This document shows positions 22,230 through 35,395 of a stretch of DNA of 64,000 nt, piece after piece (position 1 is the first letter of the stretch; each line of letters opens with the position of its first letter). A program made the translations under genes and the position numbers. The notes below the pieces were generated by a model. The model was not told the origin of the DNA. It searched no databases and worked only from the letters and a program-made list of their open reading frames with translations. Source of the stretch: Russula earlei (taxonomy: Eukaryota; Basidiomycota; Agaricomycetes; Russulales; Russulaceae); NCBI GenBank assembly GCA_025769875.1, contig JAGFNK010000032.1:147986-211985 (forward strand). The letters run 5' to 3'.

Positions 22230-25200
22230 TCATCGAACTCTTCGAGTCCCCCTGTTATATATCAAATTCGTCGAGCGCTCAGTGAGCGTGCCCAAGGCAG
22301 GGACAACTTCTGAGCCCGATTTACCTAACTTCACCTTTGTATTCGGATTAGAAACCGACGAAGGTAATACAATAGTTGGGACAATCGATGAAGCCATCGG
22401 TAAGGCAAGGTTAGATGCCGGTGGTTGAGCGGGATCGGCTTCAAGATAGGGTGGGGGCAGCGGATCTGGTGGATCTGAGATATCTTCGGGATGCGTGGCA
22501 ACACTCGTGAGAGAGGGTTGTTTCAAGCTGCCTGAGGAAGGTGCTTGAGGAATACGGAGTAGAGTGTTCGATGACTCGGAGTCAGATTCATCTGTTTGCG
22601 ACCTTACGGCTTTCCGTTTCCAAGCTTCAATTATGGCATCGCGGTCCTCGGTCAGTTCCCAATCATCAGTGTATTGCCAGACGCGCTTTCGAGGCGTGCT
22701 GCCAGTAGGCACGTCCTGCCTACTGCCTTGGTTGACCAGGGAGTCGGTCATCTTGCGCATAGAGTCCAAACGCTCCGAGGTGGATTTCTGATAGACTTGA
22801 GCGGATCTCCCAAACTTCGAGGTCTACGACACTAATTAATTGAAGGCGCAGGCGAAGAGATGGTATAAGGGGGTGCACCTCTGTTGTCACTTTTGAGGCA
22901 TTTGCTTCCACGGACCTCGACATCGCGGCGATGGCATGCTGGAGATGCCGATATTCAGCTTGGATATCCGCACCAAGGTTACTGGTCGCATCGATCCTCG
23001 CTCTCTTCGCGCGAACATGGCGTTCAAATGCTAGTGCAGTGTCAGCGCAACAGTTCATGGCGATGGGTGACGCGTACCATCGGTAGTGGTTGAATTCAGC
23101 ACATGGGTTTGACGTGATAGTTCGACCGAGTACGTTGACAGGGATGTAGATACAAGGCTCTGCATATTTGACAGACCTTCTACAACTGTGTCACTGACAC
23201 TGCCCAGGGACTGCGTGCCTTGTCAATCGCTAAGCAGAAAACAAGATAAACCAAGAGTACCTTATGCGCACCGTCTCGGAGACGCTTGCACTGTTCACCT
23301 TTCTTCTCGAGCAACGTGCTCAGTTCTTGATTCCGTGTCAGAACATCGTCAGCCTTCCGTGAGTTCTCCTCTGTGAAGCCATTCAAAATGCTTTCAACTT
23401 GACCATTCTGTTGCTTTATCTTATTGACAGCTTCCTCCAATGAGTTGTCCCTTTCGGAGATAAATCCATTGACAAGACCTGATACACGTTCAACGAGGTC
23501 GCTCTTCATGCGCTCTGACTTCAACTTCTCATATTGCAAGAGACGAGTCAGCTGGGCGTTTTGCTCCTTAAGGTATCGAATCTGTTCCTCCGCTTGGGTC
23601 TCTGCAAGTGATTTCACTTCTGTGTTGTGCTTGCGGTCCATGATCATGTACTCCTGACTATCCTGGATTACACCCTGGATAAGGGCTGCTATTGAGTTTA
23701 GAGCCTTTTCAACCTGTGGCGATATCACTATTCATGCTTTGCAAATTCCTGGTAATATACGCACCGCTTGGAAGCCGCTGGTTGAAGACTTCTCCAAGTC
23801 AGAGCGGAACGACAAGCTGGACTTCTCGAACATGTCTGCCCAGGAGGTAAACACCGCACGCATGCTATCATGGGCATCCTTCACTGCCGTCTGCGCACCC
23901 GTCAAAGCTTCGGCGGACACTTCGTCCTTTACCTGGATTAATGCCATCACGTCGTCTACCCTCTGGATTTGGTCGTTGACTCGACCTGTGAGGCCAGCAA
24001 GATTCTCAAGCTCCTTAACTTGGTATTGGTCTTCATCGGAGCGCAGTTTAGCTAAGCCCTGAGTGGCATTTTTGATGAAAACGTCCAATTCTGCTGAGAA
24101 TTTCTCCGTCTCCGAGGTTAGAGCTCTTCCAACGTTGAGCACAGTTTCCACATTAGCGCTGAGCGTCGAGGTTTTCCGTGCTGTACAATATCATCATGAG
24201 ACCTCCTAAAGTGGCCATATAAAAAAGCTCGTACATAACTTGGCAAACATCGCATTCAGGTCCCCTAGACTTTCTTGAGCCGTGCGCTTGAGTCCCCTCG
24301 CGACCTCATCCAGGGTGGCCTCGGTAGTTTGATAGGACTCTCGGACAATGATTTCCTCTTCTAACGCGCTTTTGGTCACTTGCAACTCATTGCTCGTCGA
24401 TGTCAAGATGCGGATGGTTTCCGAAAGCTCCTCCCTCGCTTCCTTGAGTTCACCGTCCCGCTTCGTAAGCAAGTTCATGCTCTGCTGGTACTCTTCTTGT
24501 ATGTTCTTGAGTTGTCTCACAACAGTCTCAACTTGTCGCTTGGTCTCCTCCAGGGCTGTCCGCGCGAGTTCCTGCTCCACACTCATCTGATTCCATGTTT
24601 CCTCCGAGAAAAAAATGCCATTCTTCTCGCGCGCGGCAAGCAGATCCGCCTTCAGTCGCTCGATTTCTGCGACGTACTCTTTGAGCAAAGAATTTCGGGT
24701 CATACGCTGGTTGATTTCAGGACGATTGCGAATGGACTTTGCTCGAATAGCGTAGTCGAGGGTCGACAGTGTTTCTTCCATATTCGACCGTGCAGGTGAG
24801 ATAGTGGCAATAATGCATGTCTTTGTACGACCTCCGAGAGAATCTTGCAGGAGTCGGGTAAGCTTGGATTCTCTTTAAGTAATCAGCATTGTAGCGTGTC
24901 GGGTGTGGACAAAGGTACCCACCGATATGGAATGTGAGATGACTTCTCCACAAGGGCATTAATGACGCGGCCGAGAGTCAACAAACTCTGATTGATCATG
25001 CCAGCTTCGCGAGCCCTCTTGTTTTCCGCACCCGATCGACCTATGTTCTCAGAACCCGCAAGATCGACAAGATTGAGCTTCCCGACTCGAAGCAGGTCAT
25101 CACCCATCGCCGAAACTTCCTTAGTGTGCACGGTGATAGAAAAAATCGAATGGGATCGGCTAGAGTGGTCATTGAACTTGGTAGCAGCAATCTGGCGGCG

Positions 25201-26174
25201 GTCACTGCCTTTGACGAGGAGAGCCAGTGCATCTGGTGCACTTTTGACAGAAATCTCTTCCAATCCCTGAATTAGCACGCCCCGTTTGCTGGAGTCATCG
25301 AATATCTTTAGTCCACCAGCTGCAGCATCTCGGGAGTTACCCGAACCCATGCTCATTGGTTGACTGTTCCCCATAGGCGCCGCAAGATCTGACGCAAGGA
25401 GGTCACGAAGCTCTTCGTTGTATAGTTCGATGTAGGATATTTTGACGCTATAATCGGCACCGGACTCCTCCAGTTGATTGAAAAGGCGGAAAAGCACCCG
25501 TGGGATCATCCCGGCGGTGGCTACAGGGTTACCCAGAGGAGTAACTCTAAGATCCCCTTGCATGGTATACCTGAACAAACAATGACCTTCCACTCTAACG
25601 ACGAAATTCGTGAAACCTACGTTTTCCCAGTTCCGGTTTGCCCATAAGCAAAAAGAGTGCAGTTGTATCCCAGCAAGACTTCCTCGAGCATCGGATGAAC
25701 GACGTCTTGGTAAATCATGGACTGGTCTGCCTCTGGTCCAAAGACAAGGTCAAATGGATATGTCCTCGTTGGGGGAAGAGTGACAACGCCTAAGCTTGAC
25801 ACCGGGGCTGCAGTTTCTATTGATACTGCATGACTACGGGCCCCTTCGGTACTGACTATGATGGGGGAACTCTCCTGGACCTCCCTGTCCGAGCGCCGCC
25901 TACAGCGAATCACGACTTGAATATTTATTTCGCATTCGTCTTGGGGCTGAAGAGGTGCTTGTACTTTAGCCACTGGCCTAGACGGTGCGAGAGCAGAAGT
26001 TGAGGGAGACGTCACTGGGGGCTCTGGTGTTTCTTCTCGTGGAGTGGTGGTCGCTGGGACAGAACGCTGCATCTTCGCCATGACGGATTTTGGCCGAGAC
26101 AAGGGTTGAGGAGGTGGCATTGATCCCCCTGTCTGAGAGCGACTGCGACTGCTTACGATACGACGAGTGGCCAT
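22230..26174 (-). CDS. kinesin-5 (BimC/Eg5 family) motor protein
   Basis: Plus-end mitotic motor that slides antiparallel microtubules for spindle bipolarity. Minus-strand exons: 26174-25621, 25570-24923, 24872-24235, 24180-23765, 23713-23272, 23218-23078, 23030-22879 and 22787-22230. All phases agree, giving about 1182 residues. The N-terminal extension is Ser/Pro-rich. The motor domain shows the P-loop [16 protein letters not shown] (switch I) and [17 protein letters not shown] (switch II), then [14 protein letters not shown]. The stalk is coiled coil. The tail has a BimC box, [19 protein letters not shown], with the Cdk1-type Thr. The intron at 22788-22878 (91 bp) is the longest in the gene. 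It is divergent from ELF1, with only 205 bp between the starts. Confidence 0.95.
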
Positions 26175-26379
26175 GGTAGTTTTGGGGCCGTCGTCTCGCG
26201 TAGAAGGCACTGACTACTCCCGCTTTCCCGATTCGGCATTCAACCACAACACGCGTCGACTCACGTGCCGTGGGGAGAACCGTGTCACATGACCGTGCGG
26301 CCCCGAAGCGAAGCGAAGTGACGAAACTGGGCTGGGAACTCTTCAAGCAAGCAGGCACAAGTACAGACAACAGACAGCA
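26175..26379. promoter_or_regulatory. shared intergenic region between kinesin-5 and ELF1
   Basis: 205 bp between divergent start codons. A CACGTG palindrome (near 26262) is visible. Bidirectional promoter function is inferred from arrangement. Confidence 0.45.
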
Positions 26380-26833
26380 ATGGGCAAGCGTAAAAAGTCT
26401 TCTAGAAAACCTGGCCCAAAACGAAAGAGGGAACCTCTAGGTAGGATCAATATCTTATTCTCTGTACCTTGCGTTCCAATGGACGATTTGCAGAGACCAC
26501 GTTTACGTGCCTGTTTTGTCACCATGATAATTCAGTGACCGTCAAACTTGACAGAAAGGAGGGACTCGCTCAGCTTCTATGCAAAATTTGTAGCCAAAGT
26601 TTCCAGAGTAAAGTCAATCGTACGTTTTGTGCAGCGATATGATATTTTTCCAGGAAACTTATTTTGCCGTGACATCAGACTTGACAGAACCTATAGACAT
26701 CTACTCCGAATGGATAGATGCTGCGGATTATGCTGCGAAGGAAGAAGAGCGGCGAGCACAGCGGCGTCCTACTGCATCTTCCAGTCGAGTGCGGCCTGCC
26801 GGTCCACCGTCAGTGGGGAGCGACGAGGAATGA
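26380..26833 (+). CDS. ELF1: transcription elongation factor ELF1 (ELOF1)
   Basis: Small zinc-ribbon factor that binds RNA polymerase II and helps it pass nucleosomes and DNA lesions. Exons are 26380-26440, 26494-26619 and 26679-26833, 113 residues. The N-terminus MGKRKKSSRKPGPKRKREPL is the conserved basic tail. The zinc ribbon has the CLFC and CKIC knuckles separated by HHDNSVTVKLDRKEGLAQLL. After the second intron comes TEPIDIYSEWIDAADYAAK, also typical of the family. The tail is short and acidic (SVGSDEE). Length and motifs match the family well. Confidence 0.97.
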
Positions 26834-27100
26834 GTATATTGATGAGTTCTTGGTCGTTGCTTCGCAGAATTTCTGTACATTATTACCTACCTACCTACTT
26901 GCTGTAAACTTAGACCGCTTGTCTCGATTGTCCTGCACTGCACGATGTAGAGCCTATGTGATTATCATTAGACCGTGATTATTGCGGGTCAATTCCATAA
27001 TTGGCCATCGTGGTCGCGACGCCTGCAACGCGTGCAAGCGTGTCTCGCTTGGCCCACGCATTCTTTTCCTCTGTCGCTCACACCGTATTTCGCCTTGACC

Positions 27101-30100
27101 ATGTCTTCGAACAACATCAAGGTCATTTGTCGGTGCGTTATCCCACTTCCGCACCCCTCACTATACTTATCTATGATCTCCGACCTCCAAATCGATGTAC
27201 CCGTCCACAGATTTCGACCACCAAACGCCTTGGAGATAAGAGAAGGAGGTGACATCATTGTGTCCTTCGATGACAACCTACAGACAGTTCAGCTTCGTTC
27301 CGCGCAAGTCAGTTCAGGGCCGGAGAAGGATGGTTTCTCTTTCGATAGAGTGTTCCCCATGGGCACCAAGCAGCATGAAGTTTTTGATTACGGTGTGAAA
27401 GAGTGGGTCCCTGTCCGTCTGACCTGCCGCGTATAATTACTCTCCCCCTCTCCAGAATTGTCAAGGGTACGTATCAATGGACAACTATCCTAATGTCCAC
27501 GCTTTATCACACTCTGTTAACCACATCTACCCCAGATGTACTTGATGGCTATAATGGAACCGTGTTTGCTTACGGGCAAACGGGAAGTGGGAAAACCTTT
27601 ACCATGATGGTGCGTTCCATGCCACATCCAACTTCGAACGTATAATCAAACAACTTCAAGGGAGCTGACATAGACTCAGAAGAGCTGAAAGGAATAATTC
27701 CTCGTATCACTGAACAGATATTCCAGTCCATTGTAGAGTCGGACGCGCACCTAGAATATTTTGTCAAGGTATCCTACATGGAGATATACTTGGAACGTAT
27801 CAGAGATTTGCTGCAGCGTGAGTTTTGACAACTATGCACTTCTTTTCTCACTAAATTCTTTAATTTAGCGCAAAATGATAATCTACAGGTACATGAAGAG
27901 AAGTCCAAGGGTGTATACGTAAAAAATCTCTCCGACTACTACGTCAGTAGTGCTCGCGAGGTCTATGAAATTATGCGGCAGGGAGGCGCTGCTCGTGTTG
28001 TGACGTCTACCAGTAAGTTACCGCCTCTCCCGTTTCTGCAAGAACTTGTTGGAGCCGTCTCTATCAGACATGAACGCTGAGAGTTCTCGCTCCCATTCCA
28101 TTTTCCTCATTACAATCAGTCAAAGAAACACCGAAACCGGCGCTCAGAAGACCGGCAACTTGTACCTGGTGGATCTTGCAGGCTCTGAGAAGGTCGGTAA
28201 GACTGGCGCTTCCGGTCAGACTTTAGAGGAAGCAAAAAAGATCAACAAATCTCTTTCCGCTCTTGGGATGGTGATAAATGCTCTTACTGAGAAGGTTAGC
28301 GTTTACTTGTGGTCTCTAGACCCTCGTTGAATATCTCATATCGGGGGTGTCTCTAAGGCGAAACATATACCTTACCGCGATTCTAAGCTTACCCGCATCT
28401 TGCAAGAATCCCTTGGCGGTAACTCGCGAACAACGCTTATAATCAACTGCTCACCAGCCTCCTTTAATGAGGCTGAAACTTTGTCCACACTTCGTTTCGG
28501 TATTCGTGCAAAGACAATCAAGAATACAGCACGTGTCAACGCGGAGCTTTCGCCACTCGAGCTCAAGAATCTCCTCCAGAAGGCACAGATATCCAATGCC
28601 TCCTACCAAAGGCAGATCGCCGCCCTCGAAGCGGAACTCGCCATATGGCGCGCTGGAGGAGCCGTCGATCCATCGGAGTGGGCTTCAATTACCGGAGACA
28701 AGACGGGATCGGCCGCGATGCCTAAGAGGACGCCTACCTCGCCTACCCCTTCTACGACACGGAGTGCTACGCCTGTCAACCCTGCCTTGGAAGGCTTAAA
28801 GGACTTAGATAGCCGACCACCGACCCCGACGGTGATAGGGTTAGACAAAGACGAGAGAGAAGAATTCCTGAAACGCGAGAACGAGCTGAGTGATCAACTG
28901 GCTGAGCGCGAAGGAGCGCTTGTGGCCGCCGAGAAACTTGTTAAAGAATTGAAGGAGGAACTGGCATTCCTCAAAGAGCAAGAAGCGGCATCCTCAAGAG
29001 TGAAAATTTCTTCTGCATCATCATCTCACGCGCTAACCGTTATGTCCAGGAAAATAAGGCTATGTCTGTCCAGTTGAAACGAGCTTCGCCTTCAGGTCGA
29101 GAAACTCGAGTTCGACAACAAAGAGAGCGTCATTACTGTTGACATTCTCAAGGAGCAGAATACGGATGCCCGGAACGAGCTCGAGGAACTCAAGCACACC
29201 ATTACGGAGTTAAAATCTTCTCAGAAGGATCCTTCCGCTGAAGACAAGGAGAAGAAGAAGCAAGAGAAGATGGCTCTGATGATGGCGCAGTTTGATATGG
29301 CAAGGATTATGTCATCCTGTCCCTGTAAACTGGCATACTGACAACATCCAATGCTTGTAGCAAGGGACGTTTTCCGAGAAGGACGAACAGATGCGTCAAA
29401 TCATTGCTAAGCTCGACGCAATCGAATCGGACCCGGGCGCGCCTTCACTGACTACTGAAGACGTCACACAGATCCGGCGACAACTGGCGGAGGGCCAGTC
29501 TCTTGTTCGAGAAACGGTGGATCGCCTTCGTCAGAAGCAGGAAGAGAGCGACCTCATTATGCGAAGAAAGGATGAGTTAGAGAGCCGCCTCAGCACTCTG
29601 GAGACGGAATATGAAGAATTGCTAGGTATCAGTGGCTGGTTGCTCTTCGAACATGCTGACTCACTGTCGTAAAGAGAAAATCATTCATGATGAAGAGACC
29701 AGCAATGCAGACATTGCACGGTCGACTGCTGAGTTGAAGGTGAGGGTTATTTTCTATCTTTTTAAGCTTGAATTTACCGGGCACCTTGATAGAACAAATT
29801 AGAAGTTCAGTACGCTGCGCGGCGTGAAGCTCACCAAAGTGAGGCCGCCGATCTCAAGCAGCAACTAGAGATGAAGAGCAATGAGATCCGGTCCCTGAAC
29901 GCATCCATAGATAGTCTGAAGAGCGTCAACGAAGAACTCAAGGTTGGCTTGGATCCGCATTGTTATCCTTAAATCCCTTTCTGAATCTTTGTCAGCGAGC
30001 CTTCGCTGTCACGTCCGCCGGCATAGAGGGTGGCAAGAATTTGGCGGAGAGTGCTCAAGATCTTGAACGATCGCGTAAAGCTATCAATGTTCAACTTGCG

Positions 30101-30915
30101 GAGTTTGATGGTGTCAAAAAATCCCTCATGCGCGATCTGCAGAATCGCTGCGAAAAGGTCGTTGAGCTCGAAATACAGCTGGATGAGATCAAGGAGCAAT
30201 ACAACAATGTGATCCGAAACAGTAATTCGAAGGCACAACAGAAGAAGATGGCTTTTTTGGAGCGAAATCTTGAGCAACTAACTTTGGTTCAGAAACAAGT
30301 GCACCCTGTGTTCCTCGTGGTCATTGATGTTTGTCTCTGACATGTTCTGCTCCAGCTTGTCGATCAGAACTCTGCGCTCAAGAAGGAGGCTGGAATTGCC
30401 GAACGAAAGTTGCTCGCAAGGAATGAGAGGATACAGAATCTTGAAGCCCTTCTTCAAGATGCCGACCGTCGGCTGGCCCTGCAGAACCAGAAGTTTGAGG
30501 CTCAGCTTCAGGCTGTCAAGGACCGATTGGATCAAGCGAGAGGTACAGTATATCTACGAGTCAGACTGCCTTTATTCTGAAATCTGGATCCTCCCCCCTT
30601 AGCGCAAAAAGGCGCAGTTTCCTCTTCACTCAGTTTCGCAGGCCGAATCGCGAAACCTTTGCGTGGCGGTGGCGGTGGGGTTGTGCCTAGTGTGACAACC
30701 GAAAAACCTCCTGCCGCGGTGATGTCCCCCAACGCACTTGTCAAGGTCCAAAATGAGGAAAGGTAAGTTATTGTTTTTGTTCTCGTGGCTTCGCTTAGTT
30801 AATATTGCTCCTTTATAGTGCAGGTAAGTTCCAACGCGTGCCGTATCTCCTCACTCAACATTGACCCTTTGTGTGTACAGGCAAGCGCGCATCATGGTTC
30901 TTCCAGTCTCGATGA
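27101..30915 (+). CDS. kinesin-1 heavy chain (conventional kinesin)
   Basis: Plus-end microtubule motor for vesicle and organelle transport in hyphae. Seventeen exons, including microexons of 11 nt (27456-27466) and 5 nt (30819-30823); about 965 residues. The head has [14 protein letters not shown], the P-loop [36 protein letters not shown], and the neck region [14 protein letters not shown] Pro/Thr-rich hinge and long coiled coils follow. The end [11 protein letters not shown] is typical of fungal conventional kinesins and is reached in frame only if the 5-nt exon is used. The intron 29300-29360 starts with GC (ATG/GCAAGG), another GC-AG intron. In the exon 29050-29299 there is one extra base near 29078, between SVQL and [16 protein letters not shown], making a +1 offset. 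Without correction the frame stops soon after. Confidence 0.93.
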
Positions 30916-32277
30916 ACGGCCATGTTACTTGCTCCCTTTCTGTTCTAGTATTATACCTGACACTAGTTGTATGCTTTGTTGTCATCATACATTACACCCA
31001 CCGTACATTCATTCTTCCCCAATACATGCGCACACACACAATGGATCTAAAAAGTGGGACCCAATGGGTCGATTTTGTCCGGACATTCCGCGGGGTTAAA
31101 TTTTTTTTTGGTACCCAGCCCCAAACGGCTAGGCTGCGCCAAGGTTGTGGAGCCCTGATATATGGGAGCCAACATGACAGCGGCGAAGTGATTGAGTTGG
31201 CCATGATTGTATGACTCCTGACGTTTACCCACGGGACCCGGAAAAGCATATATTCTTTTTATGTTTTCAGTCAAGTTCTCCGGGGCAGAATATATGACAG
31301 GCTATCAGTTTAAGCTTTAAAGAGGCCCTGAGGACACGTGCCTTAAGACGTACAGAGCAGTGTACGCGGTACGGTAAAAAAGCAAGGTCGTGCGCCATTC
31401 GCTTCGCACAGCTTCACAAGCGTCCGGACCATTCGGGAAGATACGCGCTTTTCTGGGTTAGGAAGGCGGACCCGGTTACTTGGCTCGCGGCTTCTTTGGA
31501 GGTGGATTAAAGGTAAATTTGCACCCTGATTCATATCAGGGGGGTCCCTTAACCTTTTTGAGGGGGCAACACAACACACACCGATGAGGGGGACCGTCAT
31601 GGACCACGATGGTGAGGATGACGCCAGGGTGCATCTCAGCCAGTGTGCGACCCGCACGCGATCCATTATTTTTTATCGTACGCGTAGTATGTAATGCTAA
31701 AAGCCGCTCCGCTCTGTACGTTTCACGTCTGCAGAGGACATCATGCTTCATGCATAATGCCGGTACCAAATAGTACTGGTCGCCGAACCATCACACATTC
31801 GTTATTTTATCCCGAAATTCCAATTTCCTCTGCCTTCGAGCGCCGGAATCAATTGTCCGCCATCCCTTGTCAGTCGCGTCTCTCTCTTACAGGGCGTCTG
31901 TCCCTCCTTGCCCTCTTCACTTCCTCGCTTGTGCTGGCTCACACCGCTGGCCATAGCAGACCATCCCGCTCTGGATTCAGGCAACGTGAGTGTCAGTCCT
32001 TCTTATTTTTCCTCCTTCGCCATCCCTCCACTGTGCTTTCGGGCCATTCTCCCTGTGCTCTGCTCAGTCCTCTCCAGCGGCGGCTACTCGGTCACGGGTT
32101 CAAATTTTAACGCTGTTGACTTGTGGAGCCCGTAGCGTCTTTCTTGGGCCTAGGTTCCTTCCAAACCCGCGCTATCAACTTTCGTTCCCTGCTTCCCTGC
32201 CGAGTATGCTTTTAATTATCCCAACTTCGCTCTGCTGAACCATCGTATCTGTCTGCGACAGGACTTCTACCCATTTC
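30916..32277. other. long intergenic region upstream of the PUF gene
   Basis: About 1.36 kb with no convincing gene. It is fairly AT-rich near 30950-31330 and pyrimidine-rich near 31850-32250, the latter being a likely long 5' leader or promoter of the PUF gene. Such long leaders are common for regulated RNA-binding protein genes. No RNA gene or repeat family was recognised. Confidence 0.45.
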
Positions 32278-35200
32278 ATGTCCCAAAACACCAATGATGT
32301 CCCCAGAAAACCTCCAGGTCCTTCGTCACTGTCCGGCACCCACTCGCCCTTGGACGCTCCAGTCAATGTGTGTCCTCCCATCCATTTTCGGAGACGGGTT
32401 ATTGACAGGTCCTTTCCTTACCCAGTCTCAGTCCCAGCGGAGATTGGCACACCCTACAGCGAACAGTACATTTGCAGTTGGCGTGGGCACGCCAGGGACA
32501 TTAGCAAATTCGAGCCTCAGCTCTGGCTGGCAAGTGGGTGAAACTCCGTTTCCCCTTTCTATTTATTTACCAGGACCTACTGCAGGTATGGGGAAGTGCT
32601 GCGGCGTCTCCCCAGCGTAACGTCTCGGCGAGCTCAGCTCCGGCCACTACAGACCCTCTGTCGAGCCAGGGCGAGATGCCGTTTCGCTCCAACGTGACCG
32701 AAGGATGGCGGTCTAGTAGCGGAACGTGGGGGGATGACGATGCAGGCGAGTATGCGCTGGTAAGTCACCATTCAAAGAGAGGACGCCAAAACTGTTGGCC
32801 TCGTGTTGGTTTCCGAGGTACACTAACCCCTCTCTTAGGGCCGGCCAAGGCAGGTCAGCGTCGCGCAAGGAGTCACCTTCTCACCTCGCACAGTGAGTCA
32901 ATAAACAATGCGCCGAGTTTTATGACATAATAGTACCCGTATATTTAGGACGACCAGCCTCTCGGAGGACCCAAACCTTCATTCTCTCCTCAACGTTTTG
33001 ACGTTAATTTGAAGGATCCCGCCTCCGTCCCCCGATATTCCTCTCCACAACCCCCAACATTTTCGTCATCTTTTCCGTCGCCACAAGTTGCCCAGAACCA
33101 TCCCATGGGATATGACCCGAGTCGTAGCCCGTCTGTCGTGGACAACTTGGCTCTCGGTATTCGTGGCATGTCCGTGGAGGAGGATGCTTCTCTTTCGCAA
33201 CAAGGTCCTCCCTACCGCAATGGACACCACACTTCTGGTGTCACAGACACCTTGCCTCATGTCCACGTTGCACCTCTACAGCCTCGGGGGCCTTACACTG
33301 CCTTCCCGCCACCTGAGTATGCCTCGTATTATCCGGGCACTCCCACAGGTCAGCGCCGCCTTTACTTGTTTGAACGCTATATTCCAATCGACTTCTTTCA
33401 GACCCGTCCATGTACGCCTCGTCCCCTGTCACCCCAAGTGTTGTCCCGGCAACTGTGTATCCTGCAGTAGGTCTAATCTCCACTATGTCTTCGGAGCATA
33501 CCCATAGGTCATGGCAGCACGGCATATTCTACGACTTTGCAGGACCCTCGAGACCCCCAGGTTCCCAGTTTTACTATCCTTCACAACCAACATTATATCA
33601 TCCTAGTCATTCGCCGTTGCTCTCTCCTCACCTTACTGTTCACGTACCTCCAATACTAAGCGAGCACAAAAGGGACATCCAGGTAGGAATAGTTTTATCT
33701 CTCTCATTCATTCCGACCCCATGTTGATCACGTTATCTACGACAGATTCCTCCCCATGGGTTAGGCTATGGCACTATCAGGACGCCACCGTCTCCTCATC
33801 AATATCAAGGCTCTCCCCATCTGTATGCTGCGCATGTAGATTATGGTACCTCTCATCCTGGAGTCCATCCCGGGCCGCCAGGTGCCATTTACGGGAGTCT
33901 GGGACCACACACCATGCATTATTATAATCACGGAGCTCAATTCGCCCGCCGTCGGGACGGTGATGCTATCGCGCTTCGTAGTCCGATTTTAGAAGAATTC
34001 CGCACTAATCGGTCCCGCAAGTGGGAGCTTTGCGTCAGTGTTTCTATAGTCGTGGATCCCTCGAGTTTAATCCTCGTTCCGCTTACAGGACATTTATGGC
34101 CATATTGTAGAGTTTAGCGGTGACCAGCATGGTTCCCGATTCATTCAACAAAAGATTGAAACTGCTTCAAGCGAGGAGAAGCAGATAATTTTCGACGAGA
34201 TTGTTCCCGATAATACATTGCAGCTTGTTCAAGATGTGTTTGGCAACTACGTTAGTTGACACCTTCCCATCATATCGTTTTCCTGACTGGATCATCAGGT
34301 CATCCAAAAACTCTTTGAGCATGGTACCCAAGTCCACAAGACGATTTTGGCTAATGCAATTGAGCCACATATCGCCCAGTTGTCCGTGCAGATGTATGCA
34401 TGTCGCGTTGTTCAAAAGGTAGTTTTGATAGCCAGCGTGTCATTTCGGCTTCTTACCGCGTCCAGGCAATCGAATACATCCTTCCTGAACAGCAAGTTGC
34501 CATTGTAAAAGAATTGGAGCCGCACGTGCTTAAATGCGTCAAGGACGCAAATGGCAACCATGTTGGTCTTTGCATTATATCCGATGTCACTCATCTGACC
34601 ATGCAACCAGGTTGTGCAAAAACTCATTGAGCGTGTTCCAGCTGAACGCTTAAGTTTCATCCCAGCTTTCAAGGGAAGCGTTTTTGAGCTTTCTACCCAT
34701 CCTTACGGCTGTCGCGTACTGCAAAGATGTTTCGAGCACTTGGGTGAGGAGCAGACTAGGCCGCTCATGGATGAACTTCATAAATACATTATCAACCTCA
34801 TGCAAGACCAGTTTGGCGTACGTCTGAGGTCTATGCTAGCTTGTGCTGGCGACTGACTTGCTCCACAGAACTACGTCGTGCAGTATGTTCTTGAATATGG
34901 CAAGCAGCATGATAGAGCACTCGTCATTTCGAAGCTTCGAGGCCAGATGCTCCATATGTCGCGCCACAAATTTGCTTCGAACGTTTGTGAGAAGGCTCTC
35001 CTGACCGCCGACTCTGAGAGTCGCCGAGCTCTCATACAAGAAATGATGACGTCCAAACAAGATGGTGTAAGCCCGATTGCAACCATGATGAAGGATCAGT
35101 ATGCGAGTAAGCCATGCCTGATCACTCGGTTGTTCTGTCCGCTCACTCTTTCTCCCGAGATTATGTTTTACAACGTGCAGTTTCTGTTGCAGAGCCGGAG

Positions 35201-35395
35201 CAGAAGCGCGAACTGATCAATCGGATTAAACCACAACTGGTTAGCATGCGGAGGTATTCCAGTGCCTACAGCAAACACCTACTCTCCAGTATGTAAACAT
35301 ACGAAGCTTTCTCTCATTTCCGACTGACATGCTTTGTCGTCCTTTCACACTTAGTCGAACGTTTGTTAACACAAGCGGGCGAAAATCTGCCCTGA
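32278..35395 (+). CDS. Pumilio/PUF family RNA-binding protein
   Basis: Post-transcriptional regulator that binds UGUA-type elements in 3' UTRs. Fourteen exons from 32278 to 35395, all with matching phases, about 795 residues. The N-terminal 400 residues are low-complexity, rich in Ser, Pro and Tyr, and contain no obvious domain. The Pumilio homology domain begins at [21 protein letters not shown] and runs through eight repeats. Repeat cores visible include [99 protein letters not shown] and DQYANYVLQRAV. These triplets (for example SR-Q, NY-Q, CR-Q, NH-Q, CR-Q, NY-Q, SN-E, NY-Q) match the Puf3-type recognition pattern, so a role in mRNAs for mitochondrial proteins is possible but inferred. 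Confidence 0.95.

Noticed and set aside
29000..29084. Alternative acceptor in kinesin-1 that avoids the +1 offset
   Set aside because: It would remove [10 protein letters not shown] and use a poor acceptor (CGAG); the sequence upstream is clearly coiled-coil coding.
31343..31769. Minus-strand frames upstream of the PUF gene
   Set aside because: No domain, no splice support and alternative start codons only.
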